From Saprospiraceae bacterium (GTDB lineage: Bacteria; Bacteroidota; Bacteroidia; Chitinophagales; Saprospiraceae): DNA of 64,000 bases. Of the stretch, positions 8,121-17,661 are shown in pieces. The stretch spans positions 124,001-188,000 of the forward strand of contig JAHDHL010000003.1 of assembly GCA_020631355.1 (NCBI GenBank), read 5' to 3'. The position numbers and the translations under genes were made by a program. Numbering within the stretch: position 1 is the first letter of the stretch; every line of letters starts with the position of its first letter. Below the pieces are notes generated by a model. The model searched no databases. It was not told the DNA's origin and saw only the letters and a list, made by a program, of their open reading frames with translations.

Positions 8121-8729
8121 TTACTTCGCAGCAGCAAAACGCTCAGCCACTGCATCCCAATTGATTACATTGAAGAAAGCTCCCACGTAATCAGGACGAC
8201 GATTCTGATAGTTCAGGTAGTAGGCATGTTCCCATACATCCAATCCTAGGATAGGTGTACCTTTTTCATCAGCGATATCCATCAATGGGTTATCCTGATT
8301 TGGGGAAGATGTAACAGCCAATGCACCATCAGCCTTTACGATAAGCCAAGCCCAACCTGAGCCGAATCTTGTCTTAGCAGCAGTAGCGAATGCATCCTTG
8401 AATGCATCGAATGAACCGAATGCACTATCTATGGCAGCAGCAAGGTCACCTGATGGATTTCCTCCACCATCCGGGGACATTACAGACCAGAAAAGGCTGT
8501 GATTATAAAAACCTCCTCCATTGTTCCTCACACCACCTGAGTGCTTCGAAACTTCAGCTAAGATGTCTTCAATGCTTTTGCCCTCAAGGTCAGTTCCCTC
8601 GATAGCTGCATTCAATTTGCTGGTATATCCGTTGTGATGCTTACCGTGGTGGATTTCCATAGTGCGTGCATCAATATGAGGCTCCAGAGCATCGTGGGCA
8701 TATGGCAATGCCGGTAATTCAAATGCCAT
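8121..8729 (-). CDS. sodA: Superoxide dismutase, manganese type
   Basis: A 202-residue Fe/Mn superoxide dismutase of full length. It converts superoxide to O2 and H2O2 in the cytoplasm. Metal ligands are His27 (EIHHGKHH), His76 (FYNHSLFW), Asp163 and His167 (DVWEHAYYL). Gln144 in SPNQDNPLM is the outer-sphere glutamine placed as in Mn enzymes (Fe enzymes usually carry it from the helix near residue 70, where this one has Gly-Gly-Gly). This favours manganese, though cambialistic use cannot be excluded. A good Bacteroidota promoter lies about 75-100 bases upstream. Codons look optimised, as expected for an abundant protein. Confidence 0.95.
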   Translation of the reverse strand: MAFELPALPYAHDALEPHIDARTMEIHHGKHHNGYTSKLNAAIEGTDLEGKSIEDILAEVSKHSGGVRNNGGGFYNHSLFWSVMSPDGGGNPSGDLAAAIDSAFGSFDAFKDAFATAAKTRFGSGWAWLIVKADGALAVTSSPNQDNPLMDIADEKGTPILGLDVWEHAYYLNYQNRRPDYVGAFFNVINWDAVAERFAAAK

Positions 8730-8801
8730 TGTATTGATATTTAGTTTTACGAATTGATTATTTGATAATTAAACATATTAACCAGGAATATGTTCTTCCC
8801 G

Positions 8802-8831
8802 CAAAGGTAATTAATTTATCCAATGCTCAAA
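8802..8831 (-). promoter_or_regulatory. Promoter of the superoxide dismutase gene
   Basis: On the minus strand TTTG (8831-8828) is followed after 18 bases by TACCTTTG (8809-8802), matching TTTG-N18-20-TAnnTTTG of the Bacteroidota primary sigma factor. The predicted transcript start near 8795 gives a leader of about 65 bases. Confidence 0.55.
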
Positions 8832-8841
8832 AAACAGGTCG

Positions 8842-9603
8842 TCAGATGATTTCATATTCATCATCTTTCACCCATCCAACATCACTATTGAGCAATCTGA
8901 CCTTTGACCATTCCCCTATCCTATCCATGATTTCCAATTCTGTCCCCTCGTAGATATCAAAGTCACCCGGATTATCCGGAGAAGATCTAAGGGCTGTTTT
9001 CTGTACAGTAAGAATGGCTCGATTTTGCTGTCTTTCACTCTTGGCCTTACCCATAGACCAAAGCAAAGGAAACAATGCCAGTACCAATAAGGTCAGACCA
9101 CCAATGAAACCGTATTTCTTCATTTTCCTTTCCTTGGAAAACAACCAAACCAACAAACCCATTATTCCTAACCAAATCATTATGATACATAGAATCGACC
9201 ATGCCGAGGATGACAATAGGTTCTGAGTGCTTTTCCAGAATTTCAGTAGAAAAAAAGGAGTTACCGGAATCACTTCGCCCTCGATATCATATTTGGCTAT
9301 CCTTAGATTCTCCCTAATATCCTTATCATTAGGACTGAGCACCAATGCCTTTTCCCAATGCAATATGGCTTGGCCCAAGTTTCCGGATTTGTAATGGGCA
9401 TTTCCAAGATTGAATAATAAATCTACGGACTGACCTTCTGACTGAGAAGTCATTGCGGATTGGTAATGTTGTAATGCCTTTCCGTATTGTTGTTGTTCAT
9501 AAGCAGTATTCCCATCATGCAGGTGAACCTGCCAATCCTCTTGTCCGATGAGTACAAAAGGACCTAGTAGAATTATGGCTATTATGAATAATCGAATGAA
9601 CAT
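8842..9603 (-). CDS. BatE-like TPR and SH3 membrane protein
   Basis: A 253-residue exported protein. It has a signal sequence (residues 1-20), about two and a half TPR units (residues 25-105: GNTAYEQQQYGKALQHYQSA, LLFNLGNAHYKSGNLGQAI, ALVLSPNDKDIRENL), two transmembrane helices (about 135-160 and 168-190), and a C-terminal bacterial SH3 domain (about 200-253, ending VGWVKDDEYEII). This order matches BatE of Bacteroidota aerotolerance (Bat) loci. Here it stands apart from any MoxR/BatA/BatD genes and instead follows the OstA-like gene with a 7-base gap on the same strand, so it is probably co-transcribed with LPS export. The role is likely protein-protein scaffolding at the inner membrane (inference). 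Confidence 0.8.
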   Translation of the reverse strand: MFIRLFIIAIILLGPFVLIGQEDWQVHLHDGNTAYEQQQYGKALQHYQSAMTSQSEGQSVDLLFNLGNAHYKSGNLGQAILHWEKALVLSPNDKDIRENLRIAKYDIEGEVIPVTPFFLLKFWKSTQNLLSSSAWSILCIIMIWLGIMGLLVWLFSKERKMKKYGFIGGLTLLVLALFPLLWSMGKAKSERQQNRAILTVQKTALRSSPDNPGDFDIYEGTELEIMDRIGEWSKVRLLNSDVGWVKDDEYEII

Positions 9604-9610
9604 GGTTAGT

Positions 9611-11635
9611 TTACTTTAATTCCTTAACGATTTCCCCCTCCTTTGTGATAAAAAACGGGCTGCCCAAATCCTTGGGAGAGAGGGGTCTTTTCTTAGCTTC
9701 CCATTTAAAACCCGGAAGTCGAAGCTGGTTGTGATTGGCCTCTTTCATGGGTTGTAACTTACCTTTCGGTTCTACCAGAAAACGTATGAACTGCAATTCC
9801 CCATTCTCAAAAGTAAGGAACATGTCACTACATGCAATTTGTTCAGGCCCCACATATCCCTCATCTTCATCCTGGACATAAAAAATACTTTCCCCATTTC
9901 CGATGACAGACATCCTAGATGGCTTATCATCCTTGAATCGAATGAATATATCCTTTCCCTTGATTTGATTGAAGAATATCTCATCGGGTGTATCCACAAT
10001 TAGGGCTTTATTCACGAGATAAACGGAATCAATAGATTCGTCCCTCAGTACGATTTGAACGGTATCCGCTGAAAATTGTGATGAATCAGACCAAAGTATG
10101 GGTGTCTGGAAGAATTGGAATATGGAATCGGATGCATTATAAAACAATGAATCGCAAACTCCTTGGAAATCTGATTTGAAAATCCTTACATCCTCATATG
10201 CCAGAATTCTATCCATGGTATCCAGACTATCCAACACGACAGTTTCGGATATCAAAGTATCTGCTGATAGAAACAGCGTATCACCATCCAAAACGGAAGT
10301 CATAAGGGGTCTGCCCAAGGCCTTTACGAAATCCGTTTCCTTATTATAAAACAACTCAGCAGCCCTGATACTCACCTGATTCACTGTATCCTGCCAGTGT
10401 ACATCCCCACTTGCGTAAGCATCCTCTGTCGTATTATTGAAATGTACCGTATCCGCTGTCAGGATTTGGGTAGAATCCGCTACGAGGACATCCCCTGTCA
10501 AGGTAGTCACATCACTGGCCTTATCATAGGAAGAATTATTCGCTTCTATGTAATTTCCCTCGTTAACAGCTATTGTCTTACCCTCTGTCGTATATGAACC
10601 ATCCTTTCCATCATGTATGATAACATCAGCAGTTACTTCTTTTTCACTATCCTTAAAATAGGCATTTCCCTCTAATCGGGTGATATCATTTTCCTCATCA
10701 TACTCCATCCTATCAGCCTTGGCCAACTGGTCATTCTCCCTGAATCTTGCATTTCCTTCCAAGAAAATGGTTTTGGTTGCTCCATCGTAAGTCATCTTAT
10801 CCGCCAATGCAATCTTATCATCTTTGATATACTGGGGATTGGTTCCAAATTCAGCCTTATTCTGATTGTAATCATAAAAACCAGATTCACAATAAATCTT
10901 AGCGGAATCCTGTAATATCAGTGTGGGACCGATGAATTTGGATCTTCTGTTTTCGGTATCATAACGGAGAGAGTCTGCCTTGAGGGTGAATTCATCATTG
11001 ATTACGACCACACTATCCCTGAAGAATGCCTCATCTGACCTTGTATCATACGTGCCATATACGGATGTGAGTTGTGCGTCAGAACGACGTAATAAACCAC
11101 CTGTCTCATACTTGGCAATCTTACTATCCAAGTTATAATCCAACCTATCGGTGAATATTTGTTGTGTCGTATCCTTTAGAATGACATTACCGAACATATA
11201 AGCATCCTTGGTTTCCCCAAAATATTTCAGGGTGTCTGAGAACATCTCAATGGTATCCGATTGGATGATGGTCACCCGACCCCAAGCATGAGCTGCATTC
11301 TGTCTTTCGTAGAGATAGGCAGAATCACAATAGAAAAAAGCATCATTTTGATAAAAGACCACATTCCCTTTCAAGAAACGAATGGATTCACTTTCTGACT
11401 CGAAGCCTTCTATCTCATCGGCATGTTTCAACAGGATAATGTCAGAAGTATCAGTTTCTGTATTGGGGTTGGGATTTTGTGCAGGAGCCAACAACTGACC
11501 ACTCGTATCAGAACGGTCTTTCTTCAGGACCTTACCCTTTTTGGGAATAGGACGATTCTGTGCATTGATATCAATGCACAGAATCGCGATAAAAGCGAAT
11601 AAAATCAGGTATATTTTAGAGTTGAAACGATTCAT
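9611..11635 (-). CDS. OstA-like LPS transport / organic solvent tolerance protein
   Basis: A 674-residue periplasmic protein with a signal peptide (residues 1-25, ending DINAQN). The rest is a long series of short beta-strand repeats of the OstA/LptA type: strings such as FLKGNVVFYQNDAFFYCDSA, DAYMFGNVILKD, TIFLEGNARFRENDQLAKAD, TRLEGNAYFKDSEKEVTAD and TTLTGDVLVADSTQILTAD, with alternating short polar and aliphatic residues. Known LptA/OstA domains form a beta-jellyroll bridge that carries LPS across the periplasm. The long Bacteroidota form lacks the LptD barrel, as here. It begins 50 bases after the YfhO-like gene and ends 7 bases before the BatE-like gene, giving an envelope operon. Confidence 0.85.
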   Translation of the reverse strand: MNRFNSKIYLILFAFIAILCIDINAQNRPIPKKGKVLKKDRSDTSGQLLAPAQNPNPNTETDTSDIILLKHADEIEGFESESESIRFLKGNVVFYQNDAFFYCDSAYLYERQNAAHAWGRVTIIQSDTIEMFSDTLKYFGETKDAYMFGNVILKDTTQQIFTDRLDYNLDSKIAKYETGGLLRRSDAQLTSVYGTYDTRSDEAFFRDSVVVINDEFTLKADSLRYDTENRRSKFIGPTLILQDSAKIYCESGFYDYNQNKAEFGTNPQYIKDDKIALADKMTYDGATKTIFLEGNARFRENDQLAKADRMEYDEENDITRLEGNAYFKDSEKEVTADVIIHDGKDGSYTTEGKTIAVNEGNYIEANNSSYDKASDVTTLTGDVLVADSTQILTADTVHFNNTTEDAYASGDVHWQDTVNQVSIRAAELFYNKETDFVKALGRPLMTSVLDGDTLFLSADTLISETVVLDSLDTMDRILAYEDVRIFKSDFQGVCDSLFYNASDSIFQFFQTPILWSDSSQFSADTVQIVLRDESIDSVYLVNKALIVDTPDEIFFNQIKGKDIFIRFKDDKPSRMSVIGNGESIFYVQDEDEGYVGPEQIACSDMFLTFENGELQFIRFLVEPKGKLQPMKEANHNQLRLPGFKWEAKKRPLSPKDLGSPFFITKEGEIVKELK

Positions 11636-11685
11636 ATAGTTGATGAACGAATGAAACAGTCATTCATTCAAAACATTAACCATCC

Positions 11686-14538
11686 TTAACGCTTCTTCTT
11701 TTTCTTCGCTTTCTTATCCTTGGTTGGTTCCGTTTTCTTCAACTTGGCCTTGGTAGGTTGTACCTTTTGTTTCACTTCTGCCTTTGGCAATGGATCATTG
11801 GCAATAATCGTTGGATTGAATAGACCATTCTTCTTGAAGTAAAGGAACAATGCACCAAATAATACAAGGAAAGTCAATAGGGAACCAATCAAAGCAATCG
11901 TATTGCCGGTGTAATAAGAATTCGGTTCGAATTTCATTTCCAGTTTCTGATTCTGGCCTGCAGGAAGTCGCATCGCTCGAATAGCAAAGTTTGCCTTGAT
12001 GAAAGGATCGATTTTCTCTCCATTCAGATATACATTCCAACCCTTGGCCGGCTCGTAGAACATCTCTGAGAACATAGCCAACTGTTCAGTCTTGGCACTA
12101 TAGGTATATTCCATCCTATCCGGATGATAATTCGTAAGACTTATGGTTGCAGTTGAATCGAAATTCATATTGAAGCCATTCATATAATCAGAATACTTAT
12201 TCTGAATCAAGGCCTTATTCTTGGTATCCAAATTAGCCAAGCCATCCAATTCGGCATCGGCATTTGATACCATTTCATAGGATTTTATAAACCATGCATT
12301 ACCACATGCTTCCTCTACCGGAAACGGTATCAGTTGGTCAGGATTGCCTTGTGGGGGCGCGATAATATATTTGGTATTGAACATACCCAATATGTTCCTA
12401 TACGCAGTTGGGTTGCTAAAATATTTGCCTTTCAATTCTTCGAACAACATCAATTTAGCAGCAAAATAGCCTCCCATACTCTTATGATGATACGATGCTC
12501 TGGCATCTTGGAAAGCTCCTTGTTGCCTATTACTTAGGTCGAGTACCCTATAATGAGTATCACCCTCTCTTGCTTTAATCTGCCTATCCACTTCCAACTC
12601 AGCTATTTCACTCTGTTCTACGCTCCTATCCAGATACTTGTCACTACTAGCTATTCGTTTTGAAACAGACCAAACATCAAATATGGTCAAGAGGGAAAGT
12701 CCTAAGACTAGAATGACCGACCTGATTTTCTTCGTGAGGTAAGCCCAAGTTAAACCGAATGCTACCAATAGGAACATCAATGAACGGAATGCATCTGATG
12801 TCAATAAGCTTTTCCTATCCTCTATCAACGTATTGATGATACTAGGATTACCACCGAATGTTCTGGCTAAGGACTGGTCCTTGGCTGGATTGGCAAAACT
12901 TCCAGCACCTGAACTCATCAACCACAATAAGACAAGACCACCCAAGGCAGCTAAACCCATGAGTAGATACTTGTAATAATTCTCACTTAATTTCTCTTGT
13001 ACTATATTCTTCAGTAAGGACAATAAAATCAGTGTGAAAATTAGGATTCTGATAATTAACTTTAATATTTTCAATCCTTCAGCATCCAAAGTCTTGATAT
13101 TGAAAATAGTTCCTGCAGATGCACCTGCTAACATAATCAGGAGTAACCCACCAACTGTAGCTCCGGAAATGTACAGTGCCTTTTTCTTATCGGCCATTGC
13201 TATTTCACCATCAAATAGTTTCTGAGCACCATAGAAAGCCAAAGCAATCAATGCTACTTGCGCAAGTCCCATTGCCATGGACATGGCCCTGAACTTATTG
13301 AACATAGGAAAGTAATCATATAGGAATTCATTGAACGAGAAATTCTGACCCATCGCCAGGAATAGCATAAACAGGAAAGAGGAGACCAGCCACCATTTTT
13401 CCCTGCCTTTTGCGAGTACAATACCGATGACAAACAGGAACCAAGCCACAATACCAAAATAAATGGATACACCAGGAGTAAAATCATTACCGGTATAAAT
13501 GAAATTGGCTAGATATTTCTTGGCTTCAACCCCAGCTTCAGTAGCCGTCAATCCATTGGATTGTTGTATGGAATTGGCCAACTGTGTGCCATATGTTTTA
13601 TATAATTCAGTATTCTCAACGGAATTATGCTCCCGACCACCACCATAATAACTAGGTGCAAAGGATGGTAGGATTGCCTCAGTAAAACCTAAGCTGTATC
13701 CCATTCCGTAGCTTTTTTCCAAGCCGTCCTTACCTGCTTTAGCAGCCAACTCGGATTTACCTCTCTGACTCTCTGAGGAATACTCTTGAGTAGACCAGAT
13801 CTTGGGTAGATTAGTGGAAAATCCAATAAGCGCAAATGCTACCAGAATGGCTGTGGACTTAAGGAAATCCAATATACCGCCCCTATCTTTCAATAGGGTA
13901 AAGACTAGGTTGATGAGGACATATAAGCCGATCAATAATCCTGAATAATAGGTAATCTGTAAGTGACCTGCCCTCAATTGGAGTGCAAAAATAAAGGCAA
14001 ATAAGGCTCCTCCAAGAAGCCATTGTTTCCTATATATCAATATGGTACTTGCAAACAATCCACTGAGGTAGGCTGTGGCCAATAACTTAGTGGAGTGTCC
14101 TGCTATGAATAAGTCCATATTATAACTGGATAGTCCTACGGCGACTGCACCACCAATGGCCAATCGCCAATCCACTCGGAGGACCATGAGTAAGAAATAC
14201 ATAAAGAACATCGCTGCAAAGCAACCTGTATGAGGCGCTGTAATGGGTTGCCCCAACAAAACAGCTATAGAGGGATATTTCATGAGGTTTCCAGGTGTAT
14301 CCAAGTGGATCTGGTAAGTAGGCATACCTCCGAAAGTCGCATTGGTCCAAAGAATGGTTTCATTATGCTCCCTATGGTGCTTTCGGATTTCAGTCTGAAT
14401 CCCCCTCGCCTGAACATTATCGAATTGTTTGACTACCTTGTTCTTCATCGTATAAGGCGAGAAAAAGAGAGCAGATAGTGCAAACATGACCACTAGGGCG
14501 ATAATATGCGGTATGATGTTTTTTAATGTATCATTCAT
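11686..14538 (-). CDS. YfhO-family large membrane protein
   Basis: A 950-residue polytopic membrane protein with at least 12 predicted helices in the first 600 residues, a soluble periplasmic region (about 640-880) and a final helix (about 887-908) followed by a very basic tail (about 40 residues, ending KAKKKKKR). The N-terminal pattern, FSPYTMKNKVVKQFDN then WTNATFGGMPTYQ and LSSYNMDLFIAGHSTKLLATAY, is that of Bacteroidota YfhO proteins, GT-C-like membrane proteins linked in other bacteria to glycosylation of lipoteichoic acid or LPS. The exact reaction is unknown. The start is supported by a TACCTTTG box 29 bases upstream. Confidence 0.85.
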   Translation of the reverse strand: MNDTLKNIIPHIIALVVMFALSALFFSPYTMKNKVVKQFDNVQARGIQTEIRKHHREHNETILWTNATFGGMPTYQIHLDTPGNLMKYPSIAVLLGQPITAPHTGCFAAMFFMYFLLMVLRVDWRLAIGGAVAVGLSSYNMDLFIAGHSTKLLATAYLSGLFASTILIYRKQWLLGGALFAFIFALQLRAGHLQITYYSGLLIGLYVLINLVFTLLKDRGGILDFLKSTAILVAFALIGFSTNLPKIWSTQEYSSESQRGKSELAAKAGKDGLEKSYGMGYSLGFTEAILPSFAPSYYGGGREHNSVENTELYKTYGTQLANSIQQSNGLTATEAGVEAKKYLANFIYTGNDFTPGVSIYFGIVAWFLFVIGIVLAKGREKWWLVSSFLFMLFLAMGQNFSFNEFLYDYFPMFNKFRAMSMAMGLAQVALIALAFYGAQKLFDGEIAMADKKKALYISGATVGGLLLIMLAGASAGTIFNIKTLDAEGLKILKLIIRILIFTLILLSLLKNIVQEKLSENYYKYLLMGLAALGGLVLLWLMSSGAGSFANPAKDQSLARTFGGNPSIINTLIEDRKSLLTSDAFRSLMFLLVAFGLTWAYLTKKIRSVILVLGLSLLTIFDVWSVSKRIASSDKYLDRSVEQSEIAELEVDRQIKAREGDTHYRVLDLSNRQQGAFQDARASYHHKSMGGYFAAKLMLFEELKGKYFSNPTAYRNILGMFNTKYIIAPPQGNPDQLIPFPVEEACGNAWFIKSYEMVSNADAELDGLANLDTKNKALIQNKYSDYMNGFNMNFDSTATISLTNYHPDRMEYTYSAKTEQLAMFSEMFYEPAKGWNVYLNGEKIDPFIKANFAIRAMRLPAGQNQKLEMKFEPNSYYTGNTIALIGSLLTFLVLFGALFLYFKKNGLFNPTIIANDPLPKAEVKQKVQPTKAKLKKTEPTKDKKAKKKKKR

Positions 14539-14550
14539 CTTGATAAAGCG

Positions 14551-14558
14551 TATTTTTG
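14551..14558 (+). promoter_or_regulatory. -7 box for the family 2 glycosyltransferase
   Basis: TATTTTTG matches TAnnTTTG and lies 31 bases before the ATG at 14590, predicting a leader of about 25 bases. No convincing -33 TTTG is seen. It lies next to the oppositely directed box at 14567-14574. Confidence 0.45.
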
Positions 14559-14566
14559 TCGGAATC

Positions 14567-14574
14567 CAAAGGTA
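14567..14574 (-). promoter_or_regulatory. -7 box for the YfhO-family gene
   Basis: The minus strand reads TACCTTTG, a TAnnTTTG match, 29 bases before the ATG at 14538. It faces the plus-strand box eight bases away, so the two transcripts start within the same small window. Confidence 0.45.
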
Positions 14575-14589
14575 AGAAATTAGTATAAT

Positions 14590-15354
14590 ATGAATCCTAA
14601 ATTAAGTATAATCACTATAGTTTATAATGGGGAGGCGTTGATTGAGGGAACGATACTGAGTGTATTATGCCAAAGTTACGCCAATATCGAGTATATTATC
14701 ATTGACGGCAAGTCCACTGATAATACAATGAAAATCGTAGGAAAGTATAGTGAAAGGATACAAAAAGTCATTTCTGAACCTGACAAGGGATTATATGATG
14801 CAATGAATAAGGGACTGGCTATTGCCACAGGCGAATATGTTTGGTTCATGAACTGTGGTGACTGGATTTATGACAGGGATACAGTCAAACAAATGTTCAG
14901 TGACCATAATGATGAATCGGTCATCTACGGATATTGTATGATGGTGGATGATGATAGGAAAGAAATCGGACTTCGCAGTGAAATAACACCTCACAAGCTG
15001 CCAAAGCAACTGAATTGGAAAGATATGGCGAGAGGAATGGTCGTCAGTCACCAATCCTTTGTTCCTAAAAGGAATATTTGCCCTGAATATATAGAGGATA
15101 ATATCTGTGCGGATATAGACTGGGTAATCCGAATTCTGAAAAAATCCAATTCCGTCTCATTCCAGAACTATCCCATATCTGCTTTTCTTGTAGGCGGAGT
15201 TTCCAAAGCCAGGCACAAGGAATCACTCAGGGACCGCTACAAGGTTCTTCAGGTCCATTACGGATGGTTACCGAATCTATTGAATCATGGATACATCATC
15301 ATCAGAGGAATATTCCACAAATACATCTTTAGAAGAAAAAAGGCTTCCTATTAA
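14590..15354 (+). CDS. Family 2 glycosyltransferase
   Basis: A 254-residue GT-A fold enzyme. The N-terminal nucleotide-sugar site is clear: LSIITIVYNGEALIEGTI, then QSYANIEYIIIDGKSTDNT, then SEPDKGLYDAMNKGLAIATG and the metal-binding region WFMNCGDW (Cys-Gly-Asp in place of the usual DxD). It transfers an activated sugar to an unknown acceptor, probably for surface polysaccharide. Members of this branch (WcaA-like) are soluble or membrane-associated. It is divergent from the YfhO-like gene and its stop is three bases from that of the convergent permease gene. Confidence 0.92.
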   Translation: MNPKLSIITIVYNGEALIEGTILSVLCQSYANIEYIIIDGKSTDNTMKIVGKYSERIQKVISEPDKGLYDAMNKGLAIATGEYVWFMNCGDWIYDRDTVKQMFSDHNDESVIYGYCMMVDDDRKEIGLRSEITPHKLPKQLNWKDMARGMVVSHQSFVPKRNICPEYIEDNICADIDWVIRILKKSNSVSFQNYPISAFLVGGVSKARHKESLRDRYKVLQVHYGWLPNLLNHGYIIIRGIFHKYIFRRKKASY

Positions 15355-15357
15355 TGG

Positions 15358-16662
15358 TTATTTGAACCTGATAGCTTTGACAGGCGAAATTACCCGAACC
15401 AAAAATGATGGTACGACCAGAATGAAAACCGTTATGGCCAAAACTCCAAGATTCAATAGGAGTATATAGCCAAAATTGATGTCAATAGGAGCAACTGAAA
15501 CATAGTAGTCTTCTTCTGGCAAGCGTATTAACCCGAATTGGTCTTGAATAAAGCAAAGTGCAAATCCGAGGATATTGCCCCAAAACAATCCCAAGAGGGT
15601 AATATACGCTCCATAATAGAGGAAAATCTTTTGTATCTCCCAATTATTCGCTCCCAGTGATTTCAGCGTACCAATCATATTGGTCCTTTCCAATATCAGG
15701 ATAATCAGTGCCGTAACCATATTGATTAATCCGACGATGATCATCAGGGTCAGGATGACCAACTCATTCATGTCCTGAAGTTCCAACCATCCAAATATAT
15801 TCGGATCTATATTCTCTATCGTAGAGGAATAGAGATTCATTGGCAATTCGTCATAAATGGCATCACTGATGGGTTTCATATCATTGATATCATCCACAAA
15901 TAACTCAAAACCAGATACTTCATTCTCATTCCAACCATTGATATCCTGAATCTGACGAATATCAATGAGGGCGAATTTCGTGTCATATTCCTCCAATCCG
16001 GTCTTATAGATTCCGGCTACTTCAAATCTCTTTTTGATTTGGTTTTCCCCTTTTACAAAATAGATGAGAAACCGGTCTCCCGTATCCAATTCCAAGCGTT
16101 TGGAAGTTTGTTCGGAGATAAGGATTTCCCGGGAAGCCTTGTTGGACGACATATCCAATCTTCTTCCTTTGGATATGAATTCGTCCAAATTATCCCAATC
16201 ATAGTCCTGCCCCACTCCCTTGAGAATAATCCCCTCAATTTCATGCTTCGTCTTGATGACCCCAATTTTCTGGGCAAATGTTTGGATGTGCCTGACTCCT
16301 CCGTTCGTTTGCTTCATGGATATCCATCCCTCATTCTCATATCCCATGAATTTGAATGTGGATGGATAAGTGAATGATTCAATATCGGTAATGTCCGGAT
16401 AGAAAACCTGATCGGTTGAGACCGGAACCGATTCGTAAGCATTGGTACTGGTAGCTTCGAAATCCATGATATGGATATGCCCCCAGAAACCGAATATCTT
16501 TCCCGTTATTTCCTGTTTGAAGCCGGAAATCAAGGATGAGGCCACTATCATGACTGTCATACCGAGCGCTACTGCTATGATGGCAATCCTGATAATCAGT
16601 TTCGAAAAGGAGTGTGATGGATTGGAAACGACTTTCCTAGCTATGTAAAATGGTAGACTCAA
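15358..16662 (-). CDS. LolC/LolE-type FtsX-family ABC transporter permease
   Basis: A 434-residue inner-membrane protein with helices near 22-45, 305-330, 355-380 and 395-420, and a large periplasmic region (about 50-295) of MacB-PCD type between helix 1 and 2. The start MSLPFYIARKVVSNPSHSFSKLIIRIAIIAVALGMTVMI is typical of the Bacteroidota LolC/E-like group, and the C-terminal FtsX domain has GTLKSLGAN then IFLYYGAYITLLGLFWGNILG. LolCDE releases lipoproteins from the inner membrane. The ATPase (LolD-like) is not adjacent. A TATGTTTG box lies about 85 bases upstream on this strand. Confidence 0.88.
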   Translation of the reverse strand: MSLPFYIARKVVSNPSHSFSKLIIRIAIIAVALGMTVMIVASSLISGFKQEITGKIFGFWGHIHIMDFEATSTNAYESVPVSTDQVFYPDITDIESFTYPSTFKFMGYENEGWISMKQTNGGVRHIQTFAQKIGVIKTKHEIEGIILKGVGQDYDWDNLDEFISKGRRLDMSSNKASREILISEQTSKRLELDTGDRFLIYFVKGENQIKKRFEVAGIYKTGLEEYDTKFALIDIRQIQDINGWNENEVSGFELFVDDINDMKPISDAIYDELPMNLYSSTIENIDPNIFGWLELQDMNELVILTLMIIVGLINMVTALIILILERTNMIGTLKSLGANNWEIQKIFLYYGAYITLLGLFWGNILGFALCFIQDQFGLIRLPEEDYYVSVAPIDINFGYILLLNLGVLAITVFILVVPSFLVRVISPVKAIRFK

Positions 16663-16812
16663 ATGATATTAACTTAATTTTGACGGGTTTTGGAATGAAA
16701 ATTGGCATTATGATTATATTTAATATCAATTACACCCAATACTTTGCAAACATAACATTTGATTGGGAGAATCGTTAATCATACTATAAACAATACTTCA
16801 ACTCAACATATT

Positions 16813-17661
16813 ATGAGGATTCTATACTATTTTATTCTAACTATTCTTTTCCCTTTGGGACTTTTTGCCCAGGAGGAATCGGTGGATACAATGGCTCCGA
16901 AATCAGCGGATGGATACATTGGTTATCGGGTTTATCTCAGCCAGGCAGAAATGGTAAAGGAAAAGAAATCCAATTTCAAAATCAAATTCAGCCTGACCAA
17001 TACAGGAAGTCTGCCTGTCGATGGAACGAGCAAGGAAACATATAAGAATCATCTGATTATCGAATCCGATGCCGAGCTAGCCAAAGTGGGTAAGGACGGC
17101 TATGCGGATCTTATCCATGAGAAAATCCTGAATTCCAAATTGAATCTGACCCCGGGTAAATCCCAAACTCTGGAATTGAAGATCAAGTTGCCAAGGGACC
17201 GTCAAATGGGTGATGGCGGCTTTACGGTAAGAACGGGAAAAGGTGGAAGAAAGGATTATTCAAGGGATTTGTGTCCTGACCTCATCCTGGATAGTCTGGT
17301 TCTGGTCAAAAAGGACCATAAGAATGCCTATGTCACTTTCCAAATTAAGAATGAGGGCAAGGGCGCCATCAATATCATTGGTGATGTCAAGAATAAATAT
17401 GACAACATTGCCATTGGTGCTTTCTTTTCCGGTACTAAGAAATACAGTAGTGGTGACTTACAAGCAGGTCAGATATTCATAGAGGGATTGGAGGAAACCA
17501 AGGGCATATTGTTCCCGGGACAAACCATGAAAGGTAGCATGAAAGTCAGTCGGAAAAAACAATCCAAATATACCCGAGTCCTCATACTGGTCGTAGACTC
17601 CGCAGGTATCGTGATTGAATGTAATGAGGGCAATAATTACCAAAGTGTACTTTTGAAATAA
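16813..17661 (+). CDS. Secreted protein with CARDB-like domain
   Basis: I start at the ATG at 16813 (282 residues), where a signal peptide begins (MRILYYFILTILFPLGLFAQ). The upstream TTG at 16759 would bury it. The mature part has two beta-sandwich-like halves. The second (about 165-282) contains VTFQIKNEGKGAINI, a mid-loop with SGDLQAGQ, and the closing VVDSAGIVIECNEGNNYQSV, the pattern of CARDB (cell-adhesion related) domains. The first half has a similar IKFSLTNTGSLPVDGT. There is no T9SS tail or lipobox, so it is probably periplasmic. It is Lys-rich. Function unknown. Its stop codon abuts the stop of the convergent oxidoreductase (0-base gap). Confidence 0.75.
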   Translation: MRILYYFILTILFPLGLFAQEESVDTMAPKSADGYIGYRVYLSQAEMVKEKKSNFKIKFSLTNTGSLPVDGTSKETYKNHLIIESDAELAKVGKDGYADLIHEKILNSKLNLTPGKSQTLELKIKLPRDRQMGDGGFTVRTGKGGRKDYSRDLCPDLILDSLVLVKKDHKNAYVTFQIKNEGKGAINIIGDVKNKYDNIAIGAFFSGTKKYSSGDLQAGQIFIEGLEETKGILFPGQTMKGSMKVSRKKQSKYTRVLILVVDSAGIVIECNEGNNYQSVLLK

